Shown: positions 24,672 to 34,117 of the stretch, piece after piece
Position numbering within the stretch: the first letter of the stretch is position 1
Layout: each line of letters starts with the position of its first letter
Origin: Metabacillus_B sp050107715
Lineage (GTDB): Bacteria; Bacillota; Bacilli; Bacillales; Bacillaceae
Assembly: GCF_050107715.1 (NCBI RefSeq)
Contig: NZ_JBNILN010000013.1
Coordinates: forward strand, 26,766 to 90,765
Direction of reading: 5' to 3'
Length of the DNA stretch: 64,000 nt
Translations under genes and position numbers: made by a program
The notes under the pieces: model-generated
What the model was told of the DNA's origin: nothing
What the model saw: the letters and a program-made list of their open reading frames with translations, nothing else
The model's database searches: none

Positions 24672-25499
24672 TTAGTGATGGCTCCTGAATTGATCCCCGA
24701 TAAGCGAAAGATCCTCATCGAACTTCTCATGTGTCTTCTGAAACAAATGCTCAAACACATCTCCAAGCTCCTTCTCAAGGATATTAATTCCTTCACCTGT
24801 TACTCCGCCCTTTACACACACTTTCTTTTGCAGTGCCGGAAGCGTATAATGTCCGGTTTCAATTAGTTTCCCCATCCCGGTAATCATCCCGGAAGCAAGC
24901 TGTTCTGCCATTTCTTTGCTAATGTCGGTTTCCTTTACTGCAGCATCAGTAAAACGCTGAATCAGGTAGCTGAAAAATGCAGGACCGCAGCTCACGATAT
25001 CGGATGCTGCCCGTGTTACCGTTTCTTCGATCAGGACAGGCTCGGAAATGGATTCAAAAAGCGTGATGATTGTATTTCTCCATTCATCCGAACAGGCTGC
25101 TCCAAAGGTAACAAGCGAGACCCCGCTAAGCGCCCGGTTGGTGATGCTCGGAATGACTCTCGCTGTCTGGCAGGGAGAAATGGTTTCAAGCAGACTGGCG
25201 GATACTGGACTCGTAATCGAGACTAAGCAGTGGTTTTCCGTGAGGTGCGGTTCCAGCTGTGTGACCAGCGGATAGAGATCAAGCGGCTTAACACAAAGAA
25301 AAATAAGGGAACAGGCCTTTACAATTTCCTCGCTGCTCTCCGCAACCTTGATGCCGGGAATAGCAGACTGTATAGGATAAGCTTTTTCCAATGTCCGATT
25401 GGTGATAAGTATGGACGGGGGTTTGATCGCTCCGGATTCAGCGAAAGCTTCGATTAAAATTCTTCCCATGTTGCCCGTGCCGATAAAGCCGACATTCAA
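24672..25499 (-). CDS. comER: ComER, pyrroline-5-carboxylate reductase-like protein
   Basis: 275-residue protein of the ProC family. A dinucleotide-binding GFIGTGNMGRILIEAF lies at residues 3-18, SLIFLCVKPLDLYPLV at about 65-80, and the C-terminal dimerisation domain ends SRHH-like. In Bacillus comER lies opposite comEA; it is not needed for competence in B. subtilis, and in other Bacillus it has been linked to sporulation and biofilms. TTG 25499 follows GGAGGGG; six extra upstream codons are open. Confidence 0.88.
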   Translation of the reverse strand: MNVGFIGTGNMGRILIEAFAESGAIKPPSILITNRTLEKAYPIQSAIPGIKVAESSEEIVKACSLIFLCVKPLDLYPLVTQLEPHLTENHCLVSITSPVSASLLETISPCQTARVIPSITNRALSGVSLVTFGAACSDEWRNTIITLFESISEPVLIEETVTRAASDIVSCGPAFFSYLIQRFTDAAVKETDISKEMAEQLASGMITGMGKLIETGHYTLPALQKKVCVKGGVTGEGINILEKELGDVFEHLFQKTHEKFDEDLSLIGDQFRSHH

Positions 25500-25588
25500 T
25501 GACTTCCCCTCCTTCACTTCCCTATTCTCCTACACAGTATGAATATCAATTTGTATTTATTCCTAAAACTGTTTACATGAGGTGATGT

Positions 25589-26230
25589 ATGAATTGGCTG
25601 CATAAATATAAAATTCCGTTATTAGGAGCCGCTTTAATTTTGCTTATCGCAGGATTCATTTACCTAAATGGACTTCCGCAGAAGGAAGCCCTGCCTGTCC
25701 AGGAAAACATGGAAAATCTTGAACCTCCAGAAGCGCAGGAAACAAAGGAGCCGGACGGTGGTTCAAGGGTATCGCCAGATGATCAGCGTACTCCGTTCAT
25801 TGTAGATATTAAGGGAGCTGTAAAAGAGCCGGGAGTTTATGAATTTTGGGATGGAGCAAGGGTGAAGGATGCTGTAGACCGGGCGGGAGGGCTGCTGGAG
25901 ACCGCAGATGGAAAACAAATTAATCTGGCGGGGCTGCTCATAGATGGAACGGCTGTCTATATCCCGGCAGAAGGAGAGGACCCTGAGAGCCTGCCGGCAC
26001 CGCCGGGCAGCTCAGGAGCACCCGGCCAGACAGAGCCTGTGATTGATTTAAACAAAGCGACCCTTGAAGATCTTCAGACGCTTCCTGGAATCGGGCCGTC
26101 GAAAGCTGAAGCCATTCTTAGCTACAGGGAAGAAAAGGGGGCTTTCAAAACAAAGGACGAATTAAAAGAAGTGTCTGGAATCGGTGATAAAACGTTTGAA
26201 AAGCTGCAGGATTCTATCCTGGTAAATTAA
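25589..26230 (+). CDS. comEA: Competence DNA receptor ComEA
   Basis: Membrane protein that binds incoming double-stranded DNA outside the cell. 213 residues: a transmembrane anchor (about 9-27), a flexible Pro/Glu linker, an SLBB-type domain (about 66-115, VDIKGAVKEPGVYEFWDGARVKDAV), a second Pro/Gly linker, and a C-terminal tandem helix-hairpin-helix domain (about 149-213) containing TLPGIGPSKAEAIL and VSGIGDKTFEKL. GAGGTGATGT precedes the ATG. I did not see a convincing ComK box upstream. Confidence 0.95.
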   Translation: MNWLHKYKIPLLGAALILLIAGFIYLNGLPQKEALPVQENMENLEPPEAQETKEPDGGSRVSPDDQRTPFIVDIKGAVKEPGVYEFWDGARVKDAVDRAGGLLETADGKQINLAGLLIDGTAVYIPAEGEDPESLPAPPGSSGAPGQTEPVIDLNKATLEDLQTLPGIGPSKAEAILSYREEKGAFKTKDELKEVSGIGDKTFEKLQDSILVN

Positions 26231-26292
26231 CCTTTGACGGGAGATTTTAAACCTGTCTAAAATGGGAGAAGGAAAAGAGCGGAGGGATACTG

Positions 26293-26856
26293 TTGAATCG
26301 CATATCATGGGATCAATATTTTATGGCGCAAAGCCATTTGCTGGCTTTGAGGAGCACGTGCACACGTCTTGCAGTCGGTGCAACCATCGTAAGGGAAAAG
26401 AGAATGATTGCAGGCGGCTATAACGGTTCGATTACTGGCGGAGACCACTGCATAGATACCGGCTGCTATGTCATTGAAGGCCACTGTGTCAGAACCATTC
26501 ATGCAGAAATGAATGCGATCCTGCAATGCGCGAAATTTGGTGTGCCAACTGAAGGAGCAGAGATTTATGTGACTCATTTTCCATGTCTGCAATGCTGCAA
26601 AGCCATTATTCAGGCAGGGATTCGTTCCGTTTTTTACTCTGCGGATTACAAAAATCATCCCTATGCTGTAGAACTTTTTCAGCAAGCCGGTGTCAAAGTG
26701 AGGCAGGTGGAGCACAAGCAGCCGGATTACAGCCGTAATGGTGAGAAGGATGAATTGCTTGCCGACCTTTTGAACAGGCTGAAAGAGCTCGCAGATGATG
26801 AATCCGAATTGAGCGAGCTGACAAAAAGAGCAGACAGGCTGATCTCAGGGACCTGA
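26293..26856 (+). CDS. comEB: ComEB, dCMP deaminase family protein
   Basis: 187-residue zinc deaminase. Zinc-binding motif TIHAEMNAI (His/Glu, about residues 75-83) and PCLQCC (about 99-104); extra Cys and His residues near GGDHCIDTGCYVIEGHC fit dCMP deaminases. It makes dUMP from dCMP; its role in competence is not clear. The TTG start follows GGAGGG. Second gene of the comE operon. Confidence 0.93.
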   Translation: MNRISWDQYFMAQSHLLALRSTCTRLAVGATIVREKRMIAGGYNGSITGGDHCIDTGCYVIEGHCVRTIHAEMNAILQCAKFGVPTEGAEIYVTHFPCLQCCKAIIQAGIRSVFYSADYKNHPYAVELFQQAGVKVRQVEHKQPDYSRNGEKDELLADLLNRLKELADDESELSELTKRADRLISGT

Positions 26857-26877
26857 ACATAACAGGGGGGGCCGGAT

Positions 26878-29172
26878 TTGAACTATGTATTATGCGCGGC
26901 CGCTTCTGCAATTGCGATCCTTTCTTCCAAGTATTCAGCAGAATGGGCAGGCTTTTTGGCTGTTTCGGCAGGAAGCCTGCTTCATTTTCTGAAAAAAAGG
27001 GAGATGGCAGCTATATGGGCGCTTGCCGTTTTTTTTCTATTTCTCTATCTGTCCTCTTATCATGAAAGCCACTCAAACAGCATGCTGAAAGAAGGGGGTT
27101 TTTCCGGAAGGGGAATGCTTACCGTTCATCCGGATGTGGATGGAGACAGGTTTAAATCATTCATTAAGCTTGAAAATGGTGAAACAGCTGTGCTCAGGCA
27201 GTTTATTGAAAGTGAAGAAATGAAACAAAAGCTCTTAAAAGTAAAAAGCGGCATGTCCTGCAGGACTGAAGGCAAGCTTGAGGCACCGCTGAATCCGACG
27301 ATCCCGAACAGTTTTCATTATAAAGCGTATTTGGAGTCTCAAGGTATTTACTGGGTCATGACTGCCTCGGAAATTACGGATTGTAAAATGGAACCCTCCC
27401 TGGAAGCGGCTCTTCTCAGCTGGAGATCATCCGGCCTTGAGCGGATCCTGAACACGTTTCCCCCGGAATCTGCTGGGATTGCACAGGCGCTTGTTTTTGG
27501 AGAAAGGGAATGGATCAGCCAGGAGACGGAACATGCCTATCAGCGGATCGGTATTATTCATCTGCTGGCCATTTCTGGCATGCAGGTCGCCATGATTGCG
27601 TTTGCCGGACGTTACATCCTTATAAGAGCAGGTGTCAGCAGGGAAGTCTCAGCGCTGATTCTGTTTATTTTCCTTCCTGCTTATCTCATTTTAGCCGGCG
27701 GCTCACCCTCTGTTACAAGAGCCGTACTGGCAGCAGAACTGTACTTGCTTTGCGTGATTTTAAAATGGAAACTGCACCCCCTCAGCCTGCTGTCTGTCTT
27801 ATTTATAATGTGGCTTGGCTTTTATCCTCTCCATTTATTCCTCACTGGTTTTCAGCTCACCTTTATAATCAGCTTTACCATTTTGCTTTCCTTCCCCCTG
27901 TTAAACGCATGCGGAGGAAATATGCACAAGCAGAATTTTGCTCTCACAGTTCTCTCCATGATTTGTACCCTGCCCCTCATCCTCCATTCCTTCTGGGAAA
28001 TTTCCCTACTCAGTTTGCCCGTCAACTTTTTCTATGTTCCCCTTTATTCCTTTGTGATCATGCCGGCATCTCTCATTTCCTTCACCATGTCACTTTTTCA
28101 AATCCCTTTATGGAAAGAAGCCGTTTCCGCTGCACACACAGCGATTGTTTGGACAAATCAGCTGGCTGAATTCCTTTCGGTGAAGGACCCGTTTTTGTTA
28201 AGGCCTGGAAAGCCACCTGGATGGCTACTGGCCGGCTACTCAGGGGGAGTTCTATTCAGTCTGTGGTCTTCAGATAAAGGCTTCTGGAAACGCATAATCG
28301 CTTTGGCTGTGCTAAGCAGCTTAGGAATGGTGCATTTTATGCTTCCTTATGCCAACCCTGGGGGTGCGGTAACCTTTTTAGATGTTGGACAGGGGGATTG
28401 CATCGTGATTGAACTCCCATACCGGAAAGGGGTCTATGTCATAGATACCGGCGGGAAATTTACTTTTGAAAAGGCTGGGGAAGAGTGGAGAACGACGAGA
28501 GAAGAAGCAAAACTCGCTGAATATACCCTGCTCACTTATTTAGCTTCCCAGGGGATCAGCCGCATTGATGCGGTTTTTCTGACGCATGGTGATCATGATC
28601 ATACAGGGGAATATGAAACGCTGGCGGAGGCTGTAACCATTTCAAAGCTGATAATCCCGCAAGGATTTGTGCGTGATGACTCCGATAGGAGGATCATCGA
28701 TGAATCGTCCAGGCGGGGTATTTCTGTTCAGACTGTGAAGGGGGGAGAGCTCATTATGGAGGAAGGCATTCATTTTCAAGTGCTTTGGCCGCTGCAGTGG
28801 AGCGATAGCAAAAATGAAGATTCCCTCGTTTTGCGGTTCACACTTGGAGGACAGCGGTGGCTCTTGACGGGGGATTTAGAGAAAGAAGGGGAAGAGGCTA
28901 TGCTTCGCGCTTACAGGGATATAGAAATAGATGTGTTAAAAGCAGGCCATCATGGAAGCAGATTTTCAACAACACCGAATTTGCTGAACCGAACCACTCC
29001 TTCGCATGCGGTCCTGTCTGCCGGCAGGAAAAACCGGTATGGCCATCCGCACAAGGAAGTATTAGACCGCTTAAAGAAACAAAACGTAAATGTATATCGG
29101 ACAGATGAACATGGGACGATTCAATATCTCTTTAAAGGCGAAAGTGGAACCTTTAAAACGTTTTCTCCATAA
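26878..29172 (+). CDS. comEC: DNA internalization channel protein ComEC/Rec2
   Basis: Polytopic membrane protein of 764 residues, the proposed channel for single-stranded DNA in transformation. N-terminal helices and an OB-like domain (to about residue 180), the competence domain with many transmembrane segments (about 195-490, including HLLAISGMQVAM and GSPSVTRAVLAAELYL), and a C-terminal metallo-beta-lactamase domain with LDVGQGDC (about 500-507) and THGDHDHTGEY (about 564-574). TTG start after GGGGGG. The 219-residue overlapping frame at 27510 is a shadow. Confidence 0.95.
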   Translation: MNYVLCAAASAIAILSSKYSAEWAGFLAVSAGSLLHFLKKREMAAIWALAVFFLFLYLSSYHESHSNSMLKEGGFSGRGMLTVHPDVDGDRFKSFIKLENGETAVLRQFIESEEMKQKLLKVKSGMSCRTEGKLEAPLNPTIPNSFHYKAYLESQGIYWVMTASEITDCKMEPSLEAALLSWRSSGLERILNTFPPESAGIAQALVFGEREWISQETEHAYQRIGIIHLLAISGMQVAMIAFAGRYILIRAGVSREVSALILFIFLPAYLILAGGSPSVTRAVLAAELYLLCVILKWKLHPLSLLSVLFIMWLGFYPLHLFLTGFQLTFIISFTILLSFPLLNACGGNMHKQNFALTVLSMICTLPLILHSFWEISLLSLPVNFFYVPLYSFVIMPASLISFTMSLFQIPLWKEAVSAAHTAIVWTNQLAEFLSVKDPFLLRPGKPPGWLLAGYSGGVLFSLWSSDKGFWKRIIALAVLSSLGMVHFMLPYANPGGAVTFLDVGQGDCIVIELPYRKGVYVIDTGGKFTFEKAGEEWRTTREEAKLAEYTLLTYLASQGISRIDAVFLTHGDHDHTGEYETLAEAVTISKLIIPQGFVRDDSDRRIIDESSRRGISVQTVKGGELIMEEGIHFQVLWPLQWSDSKNEDSLVLRFTLGGQRWLLTGDLEKEGEEAMLRAYRDIEIDVLKAGHHGSRFSTTPNLLNRTTPSHAVLSAGRKNRYGHPHKEVLDRLKKQNVNVYRTDEHGTIQYLFKGESGTFKTFSP

Positions 29173-29243
29173 GATGAAATATAAAGCGGGGAAAGAAAAA
29201 AGAGACTGCTTTCCAGCCTCAAGGATCGGTACGGACTTTTTTG

Positions 29244-29378
29244 TTAAGATGCAGCCAGTTTGATCACTGTCGCGATGATGAAAAGGGTTGCAAAAAAGCC
29301 GAATGAAACAGCAAACCCTACTCCGGAATCAACAGCGTCATTCCGTTTGCTCTGTACATTTTTTTCAAATTCATTCAT
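29244..29378 (-). CDS. yqzM: Small membrane protein YqzM
   Basis: 44 residues, MNEFEKNVQSKRNDAVDSGV and then a transmembrane segment to the C terminus (FAVSFGFFATLFIIATVIKL). It is nearly identical to what I recall of B. subtilis YqzM and lies in the same place between comEC and holA. GGGAGGGG lies upstream of the ATG on the minus strand. Function unknown; too short for most gene finders. Confidence 0.9.
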   Translation of the reverse strand: MNEFEKNVQSKRNDAVDSGVGFAVSFGFFATLFIIATVIKLAAS

Positions 29379-29616
29379 ATTTACCCCTCCCGTTTACTTT
29401 TCAGTATAAGGCAGACTAGAAAAAAAATCCATCCTCTCAGAAGAAGAGGCCAACCCGCTGCCTGCTTAAATACGGGCAGTGGTCATGTCTTCGGATAGAA
29501 GATGTTAACAGCCATACAATTAAAGTCAGGGTGCAAAATAATAGGAAATAAACGGTGGCATCGTTTTTCTGCAGAATGAACCCGGGACCTGCAGGAGAAC
29601 GTTTATTATATATGGC

Positions 29617-29645
29617 AGGAGGGGTTCACCCTCCTCCGTTCTATT
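29617..29645 (+). terminator. Terminator-like hairpin upstream of holA
   Basis: AGGAGGG pairs with CCCTCCT over a 5-base loop, with a T-rich stretch after it. The 230 bases between yqzM and this hairpin hold no gene that I can support. Confidence 0.6.
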
Positions 29646-29664
29646 TTAGTTGCATCCCGTTGGC

Positions 29665-29693
29665 AAACTCTATACGATGAGTATAGAGTTTTT
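29665..29693 (+). terminator. Terminator-like hairpin directly before the holA ribosome binding site
   Basis: AAACTCTATA pairs perfectly with TATAGAGTTT over a 7-base loop, followed by TT. It ends about 4 bases before AGGAG and 13 before the start codon. TTGGCA (29660) and TATAGA (29682) could also form a promoter with a 16-base spacer, so its role is ambiguous. Confidence 0.6.
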
Positions 29694-29706
29694 ACATAGG
29701 AGCTGG

Positions 29707-30744
29707 ATGGATGTGCTGCAATTCTGGAAGCAACTTCGCAACGGAAACCTTTCGCCCGTCTATTTATTGATTGGGACTGAAACCTACCTGATGGAGCAAT
29801 CAGTTAAGAAGCTGGTTGATGCGGCTTTGCATGAAGAAGAAAGGGATTTCAACCTTTCTGTTTATGATTTGGAAGAGACGGCTGTCGAAACGGCCGTCGA
29901 GGACGCTGAAACTCTGCCGTTCATGGGAGAAAAAAGGGTCGTCCTTCTTAAAAATCCTTCCTTCCTGACTGGCGAAAAAAAGAAGGAAAAAATTGAACAT
30001 CATGTTGAAAGATTTGAACAATATGTAAAAGAGCCCGCCCCGTATACCGTCTTAATTGTTCAAGCCCCATATGAAAAATTGGATGAACGGAAAAAAATTT
30101 CAAAAACGCTCAAGAAAAACGCGGTTATCGGGGAAGCCAGAGCTTTATCAGGCCAGGAGCTTGTTCAGTGGATTCATTCCCTGGCTTCCGAGGCTGGGGT
30201 GGTTATAGAGCAGGATGCAGCAGAGCATTTAGCCGCTTTGACAAATGGGAGCTTAATGCTGATGGATCAGGAGATTCAAAAGCTTTCTTCTTATACGGGG
30301 CCTGGCGGTTCAATCACGAGGTCATTGGTAAATCAGCTTACTGCAAGAACTTTGGAACAGAACATTTTCGAGCTCATTCACCACGTAACGTCAAGAAAAG
30401 CGGATAAGGCGCTTGAAGTTCTTCACGATCTATTAAAAGCAAATGAAGAACCAATCAAAATACTTGCGCTTATTGCTGCACAGTTTCGCCTTTTCCTTCA
30501 GGTAAAGCAGCTTACAGCAGCAGGATATGGCCAGCCCCAAATAGCAGGAACCTTAAAGGTCCACCCGTTCAGGGTCAAGCTGGCCTCCCAGCAGGCTTCA
30601 TCCTTCCGTGAAGAGGATTTAAAGCAGTACATAAATCGGATTGCTGAAGCGGATTATTCGATGAAAACCGGGAAGATGGACAAAGTTTTAATATTGGAGC
30701 TGTTCCTGATGCAGCTCTCCAGCCCGCCCGGACAAGCCCGTTAA
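29707..30744 (+). CDS. holA: DNA polymerase III subunit delta
   Basis: Clamp-loader subunit that opens the sliding clamp. 345 residues, usual length. N-terminal domain I begins MDVLQFWKQLRNGNLSPVYLLIGTETYL and lacks a P-loop, as expected for delta; QEIQKLSSY (about 195-203) and the C-terminal collar (about 215-335) are recognisable. ATG 29707 follows AGGAG at slightly short spacing; an upstream in-frame ATG would read through the hairpin at 29665-29693. Known as yqeN in B. subtilis. Confidence 0.92.
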   Translation: MDVLQFWKQLRNGNLSPVYLLIGTETYLMEQSVKKLVDAALHEEERDFNLSVYDLEETAVETAVEDAETLPFMGEKRVVLLKNPSFLTGEKKKEKIEHHVERFEQYVKEPAPYTVLIVQAPYEKLDERKKISKTLKKNAVIGEARALSGQELVQWIHSLASEAGVVIEQDAAEHLAALTNGSLMLMDQEIQKLSSYTGPGGSITRSLVNQLTARTLEQNIFELIHHVTSRKADKALEVLHDLLKANEEPIKILALIAAQFRLFLQVKQLTAAGYGQPQIAGTLKVHPFRVKLASQQASSFREEDLKQYINRIAEADYSMKTGKMDKVLILELFLMQLSSPPGQAR

Positions 30745-30762
30745 CCAAAACTGATTGTACGT

Positions 30763-30797
30763 AAAAAGCCGCTGGTCATAACGACCAGCGGCTTTAT
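30763..30797. terminator. Bidirectional terminator between holA and rpsT
   Basis: AAAGCCGCTGGTC pairs perfectly with GACCAGCGGCTTT over a 5-base loop, with A before and T after, so it works for both converging genes. Confidence 0.95.
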
Positions 30798-30812
30798 GCT
30801 GCAATCATTTGC

Positions 30813-31079
30813 TTACGCAGACAATCCATTTACTTGTTTAGTCAAGCGGGATTTGTAGCGGGAAGCAGTATTTTTGTGGATGATTCCGCTTTGAGCAGCT
30901 TTGTCAATTCTTTTAGCAGCTTCTTGAAGAGCAGCTTTAGCATTGTCAGCTTCATTGTTCACAACTAGTGACTCAACTCTTTTCATTGCAGTACGCATTG
31001 ATGATTTAAGTGTTGCGTTGCGAGCGCGGCGCTCATCATTCGTTTTTACACGTTTAATCGCAGATTTAATATTTGGCAT
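30813..31079 (-). CDS. rpsT: 30S ribosomal protein S20
   Basis: 88 residues, MPNIKSAIKRVKTNDERRAR and so on: basic and helical, binds 16S rRNA. AGGAGGTGA lies 6 bases before the start; three extra codons upstream of this ATG are open but ignored. Divergent from gpr and convergent with holA, as in B. subtilis. Confidence 0.98.
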   Translation of the reverse strand: MPNIKSAIKRVKTNDERRARNATLKSSMRTAMKRVESLVVNNEADNAKAALQEAAKRIDKAAQSGIIHKNTASRYKSRLTKQVNGLSA

Positions 31080-31282
31080 CCGATTCACCTCCTATAAAAA
31101 AGCAACCGAGATCTATTTAACTCGATATATTTCCAACATAGAGAACAAGAGATATTCTATCAGACACCGCGCGGTTATGCAATACCTCTGACAAGGAATT
31201 TTCGTTGATAGCAAAGTTCGCGAATGGCAGCTCCTTGAATTGGAAAAAATAAAAGCAGACATTTCCGAGGAGGGGATTAAGG

Positions 31283-32416
31283 ATGAGTGAATCATTGGAT
31301 TTAACAAAGTATACAGTCCGGACGGATCTCGCGATAGAAGCACGTGATATGGCTCTTGAGGAGCAGAAGAAAAATCAGGATCCAAAAGCTGCGGATCGCG
31401 GGGACGGCGAAGTGAAGGGCATCATTGTCAAGGAAAGAACGGAGGGCGATATTACACTCACTTCGGTGGAAATTAAGAAGGAAGGCGAAGAAGCGACAGG
31501 CAAAAAAGCGGGGCATTATTTAACCCTGCAAGCTGATGGGATCCGGCAGAAAGATACGGATCTTCAGCAGCAGGTGATTGAGGTGTTTGCCAGGGAATTC
31601 AGCCGGTTTATTGAAAACCTTGGAATAAAAAAGGACGCTTCATGTCTTATCGCAGGACTTGGAAACTGGAATGTAACCCCTGATGCACTCGGACCGATTA
31701 CAGCAGAAAATCTGCTGGTCACCCGTCATTTATTTGAGCTTCAGCCCGAAAATGTACAGGAGGGCTATCGTCCGGTAAGTGTGATCTCCCCAGGAGTGAT
31801 GGGGCTGACCGGGATCGAAACAAGCGATATTATTTTAGGGGTTGTTAATCGCATTCAGCCTGATTTTATCATCGCCATCGATGCACTGGCAGCAAGGTCG
31901 GTGGAAAGGGTCAACGCCACCATCCAAATATCAGATACAGGCATCCATCCTGGATCAGGGGTCGGCAATAAAAGAAAAGAATTAAGCATGGATACTCTGG
32001 GAATTCCCGTTATCGCGATCGGTATTCCAACGGTAGTGGATGCCGTAACAATCGCAAGCGATACCATCGATTTTATCCTTAAGCATTTTGGAAGGGAAAT
32101 GACACAGGGGGACCGTCCGTCAAGATCGCTTGTTCCGGCCGGCATGTCCTTCGGGGAAAAGAAAAAGCTAAAGGAAGAAGACCTGCCCGGAGAAGAACAC
32201 CGCCAGACTTACTTAGGGATTATAGGGACACTCCCTGAGGAAGAAAAGCGGGCACTGATCCATGAAGTGCTGAACCCTCTCGGCCATAACCTGATGGTTA
32301 CCCCAAAGGAAGTGGACGTGTTCATCAGTGATATGGCCAATGTGATTGCAAACGGCCTGAATTCTGCCCTTCACGGTCAAGTAGGACATGACAATAGGGG
32401 CACTTTCACACACTAG
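31283..32416 (+). CDS. gpr: Germination protease GPR
   Basis: Cuts the small acid-soluble spore proteins at germination. 377 residues, synthesised as a zymogen whose N-terminal propeptide is removed at a site just after the motif near residues 13-20 (VRTDLAIEAR: cleavage follows R/T-D in the family). Core motifs: GLGNWNVTPDALGP (about 124-137), SPGVMGLTGIET (about 169-180), and DALAARSVERVNATIQISDTGI (about 198-219) with the acidic active-site residues. GAGGAGG precedes the ATG. In B. subtilis it is read by forespore sigma factors; I could not place such a promoter with confidence. Confidence 0.96.
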   Translation: MSESLDLTKYTVRTDLAIEARDMALEEQKKNQDPKAADRGDGEVKGIIVKERTEGDITLTSVEIKKEGEEATGKKAGHYLTLQADGIRQKDTDLQQQVIEVFAREFSRFIENLGIKKDASCLIAGLGNWNVTPDALGPITAENLLVTRHLFELQPENVQEGYRPVSVISPGVMGLTGIETSDIILGVVNRIQPDFIIAIDALAARSVERVNATIQISDTGIHPGSGVGNKRKELSMDTLGIPVIAIGIPTVVDAVTIASDTIDFILKHFGREMTQGDRPSRSLVPAGMSFGEKKKLKEEDLPGEEHRQTYLGIIGTLPEEEKRALIHEVLNPLGHNLMVTPKEVDVFISDMANVIANGLNSALHGQVGHDNRGTFTH

Positions 32417-32484
32417 CATTTTGGTTCTAACTCTCGCATTTTGTCCATAGACTGTACAAGACAAAGGCGAGAGGACGGATATGC

Positions 32485-33684
32485 ATGAAAAGGACAGGCT
32501 CCCCTCCAATTCTGGCAATTAGCGGGACAAGTATTAAAAAACTTCTCTTTACGGCCTTTTTGGGTCTGGTACTCATTTTTGTTGTATCTGGAGTGCTGAC
32601 GTCCTTAAAACCCCAGTACAGGCCTGCATCTTCCTCCCTGCATACACTGGCCGGCGGAATTGCAGGCGAGGCCTTCATTTATTTAATGAGCACGGAAAAT
32701 CACTATTTTTCACAGGCTCTTCCTGAAGAAAGCGGACAGGCTGACTGGTCTTCTATGTTTTTAAAGCTTGCCGCAAGCATCAACTTAAATGACCCGCGAA
32801 GTTTACTAGGACGGGAGCTGCCGGGTTTCGCCATGTACGACAGTGAGATCATTGTAGCTGCTGAAGGTGCCAATTATAACAGCATTATCCCGTATGAATC
32901 GGCTCCCCCTCCTGAAGTTCAGCTGCAGGAAAGGGAAGCATCGATTGAACAGCTGCAAAAAGCTTCCGAGAAAACAGAAGAGACTGGAAAACCGCCTGCA
33001 GCAACAACGGGAGGACGGAAAGTAGTCTATCTGTACAACACACATAATACCGAGTCATACCTTCCGTTATTTAAGGACCCTCCTAAAGATGCAAATCAGG
33101 CTTTCCATTCATCAGCCAATGTCACACTCGTGTCGAGGATGCTGGCCGATGAACTCAAGGCCCAAGGGATCGGATCGCAGGTGGAAACAACAGATATACA
33201 AAAAATCCTGAAAGAGAAAAAATGGAACTACACAACCCAGTCCTATTCGGCTGCCAGGCCTGTTGTGCAGGAAGCGATGGCTTCAGGAGAAGATCTCGAA
33301 TATTTCATCGATATTCACCGGGATTCACTGGGACGTGATCGAACAACGGCCGAAATCAACAGCAAGCCTTACGCTCAAATCGTTTTCGTCGTCGGAGGGA
33401 AAAATGTGAGCAGGGACAAAAATATCGAACTTGCAAAAGAGCTTCACAAGCGGTTCGAGAAAAAGTACCCCGGACTGTGTAAAGGCGTCATTCTTAAAGA
33501 TAAAGGCTCAAACGGCCTGTTCAACCAGGATCTGTCCGGAAACTCACTATTATTGGAGGTTGGCGGTGTAGATAACAATATGGAAGAGCTCCGCAATACT
33601 ACAAAAGCCGTAGCGGATGTGTTTAGTGAATTTTACTGGCAGGCTGAAAAGGTTCAAGGTGCAGGCGGAGCAGAAAAGAAATAA
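32485..33684 (+). CDS. spoIIP: Stage II sporulation protein P (peptidoglycan hydrolase)
   Basis: Amidase and endopeptidase that, with SpoIID and SpoIIM, drives engulfment. 399 residues: a transmembrane anchor (about residues 18-38), a linker, and a C-terminal amidase domain with YLYNTHNTESYLP (about 187-199, metal His), FIDIHRDSLGRD (about 274-285), and LLLEVGGVDNNMEE (about 354-367, catalytic Glu). Sits between gpr and yqxA as in B. subtilis. CATAGACT at 32447-32454 resembles a sigma-E -10 but lacks a clear -35. Confidence 0.96.
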   Translation: MKRTGSPPILAISGTSIKKLLFTAFLGLVLIFVVSGVLTSLKPQYRPASSSLHTLAGGIAGEAFIYLMSTENHYFSQALPEESGQADWSSMFLKLAASINLNDPRSLLGRELPGFAMYDSEIIVAAEGANYNSIIPYESAPPPEVQLQEREASIEQLQKASEKTEETGKPPAATTGGRKVVYLYNTHNTESYLPLFKDPPKDANQAFHSSANVTLVSRMLADELKAQGIGSQVETTDIQKILKEKKWNYTTQSYSAARPVVQEAMASGEDLEYFIDIHRDSLGRDRTTAEINSKPYAQIVFVVGGKNVSRDKNIELAKELHKRFEKKYPGLCKGVILKDKGSNGLFNQDLSGNSLLLEVGGVDNNMEELRNTTKAVADVFSEFYWQAEKVQGAGGAEKK

Positions 33685-33703
33685 CCAGACTAGAGGGATA
33701 CGG

Positions 33704-34039
33704 ATGGGTAAATTCATGATGAAATCCATAGGTGCAGCCGCTCTTCTCTTTATAGGGGTTCTGATTGGGATGCAGGCCGCAGGCAGCGGAATGAAAAGCC
33801 TTCAAGGCTACGATGATCCGGATATGAAGGGAGCATTTACGATCAAAAACAGCGGCGGGCAGGAGATGGAGGCCTCGATTCTTGGCCATTCATTATCAAG
33901 CCATGATTTAGAAAAGAAGAGAATGGAACTGGAGAAAGCGGATGCTTTCAATCCGCTCTCCGAAGCTGCAAGAGGCATCACCTCAACTGTGGAGAATCTG
34001 TTCCAAAAACTCATAAATGCCATTAAGGGCGGAAAATAA
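33704..34039 (+). CDS. yqxA: DUF3679 membrane protein YqxA
   Basis: 111 residues with a transmembrane segment (about 7-24) and a soluble tail ending in an amphipathic helix (TSTVENLFQKLINAIKGGK). Follows spoIIP in Bacillus genomes; function unknown. I chose ATG 33704 after AGAGGGATA; the open frame begins inside spoIIP but that start is implausible. A terminator follows. Confidence 0.88.
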   Translation: MGKFMMKSIGAAALLFIGVLIGMQAAGSGMKSLQGYDDPDMKGAFTIKNSGGQEMEASILGHSLSSHDLEKKRMELEKADAFNPLSEAARGITSTVENLFQKLINAIKGGK

Positions 34040-34066
34040 TTTTCGCCGGCATGAACTATCCATGTG

Positions 34067-34099
34067 ATCCCGGACCGCTGTAAGCACTCCGGGATTTTT
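34067..34099 (+). terminator. Rho-independent terminator after yqxA
   Basis: ATCCCGGA pairs with TCCGGGAT over a 13-base loop, followed by TTTTT. Confidence 0.88.
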
Positions 34100-34117
34100 A
34101 CGTACTTTCAAAAGGTG

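Noticed and set aside
25500..25588. ComK box upstream of comEA
   Set aside because: No convincing AAAA-N5-TTTT pair at proper spacing could be found by eye.
27510..28169. 219-residue + frame inside comEC
   Set aside because: It is rich in Cys, His and Ser, as expected from an out-of-frame reading of a membrane protein; comEC is in the other frame.
31100..31282. Forespore promoter for gpr
   Set aside because: Several weak partial matches to sigma-F/G boxes but none with both boxes at the right spacing.
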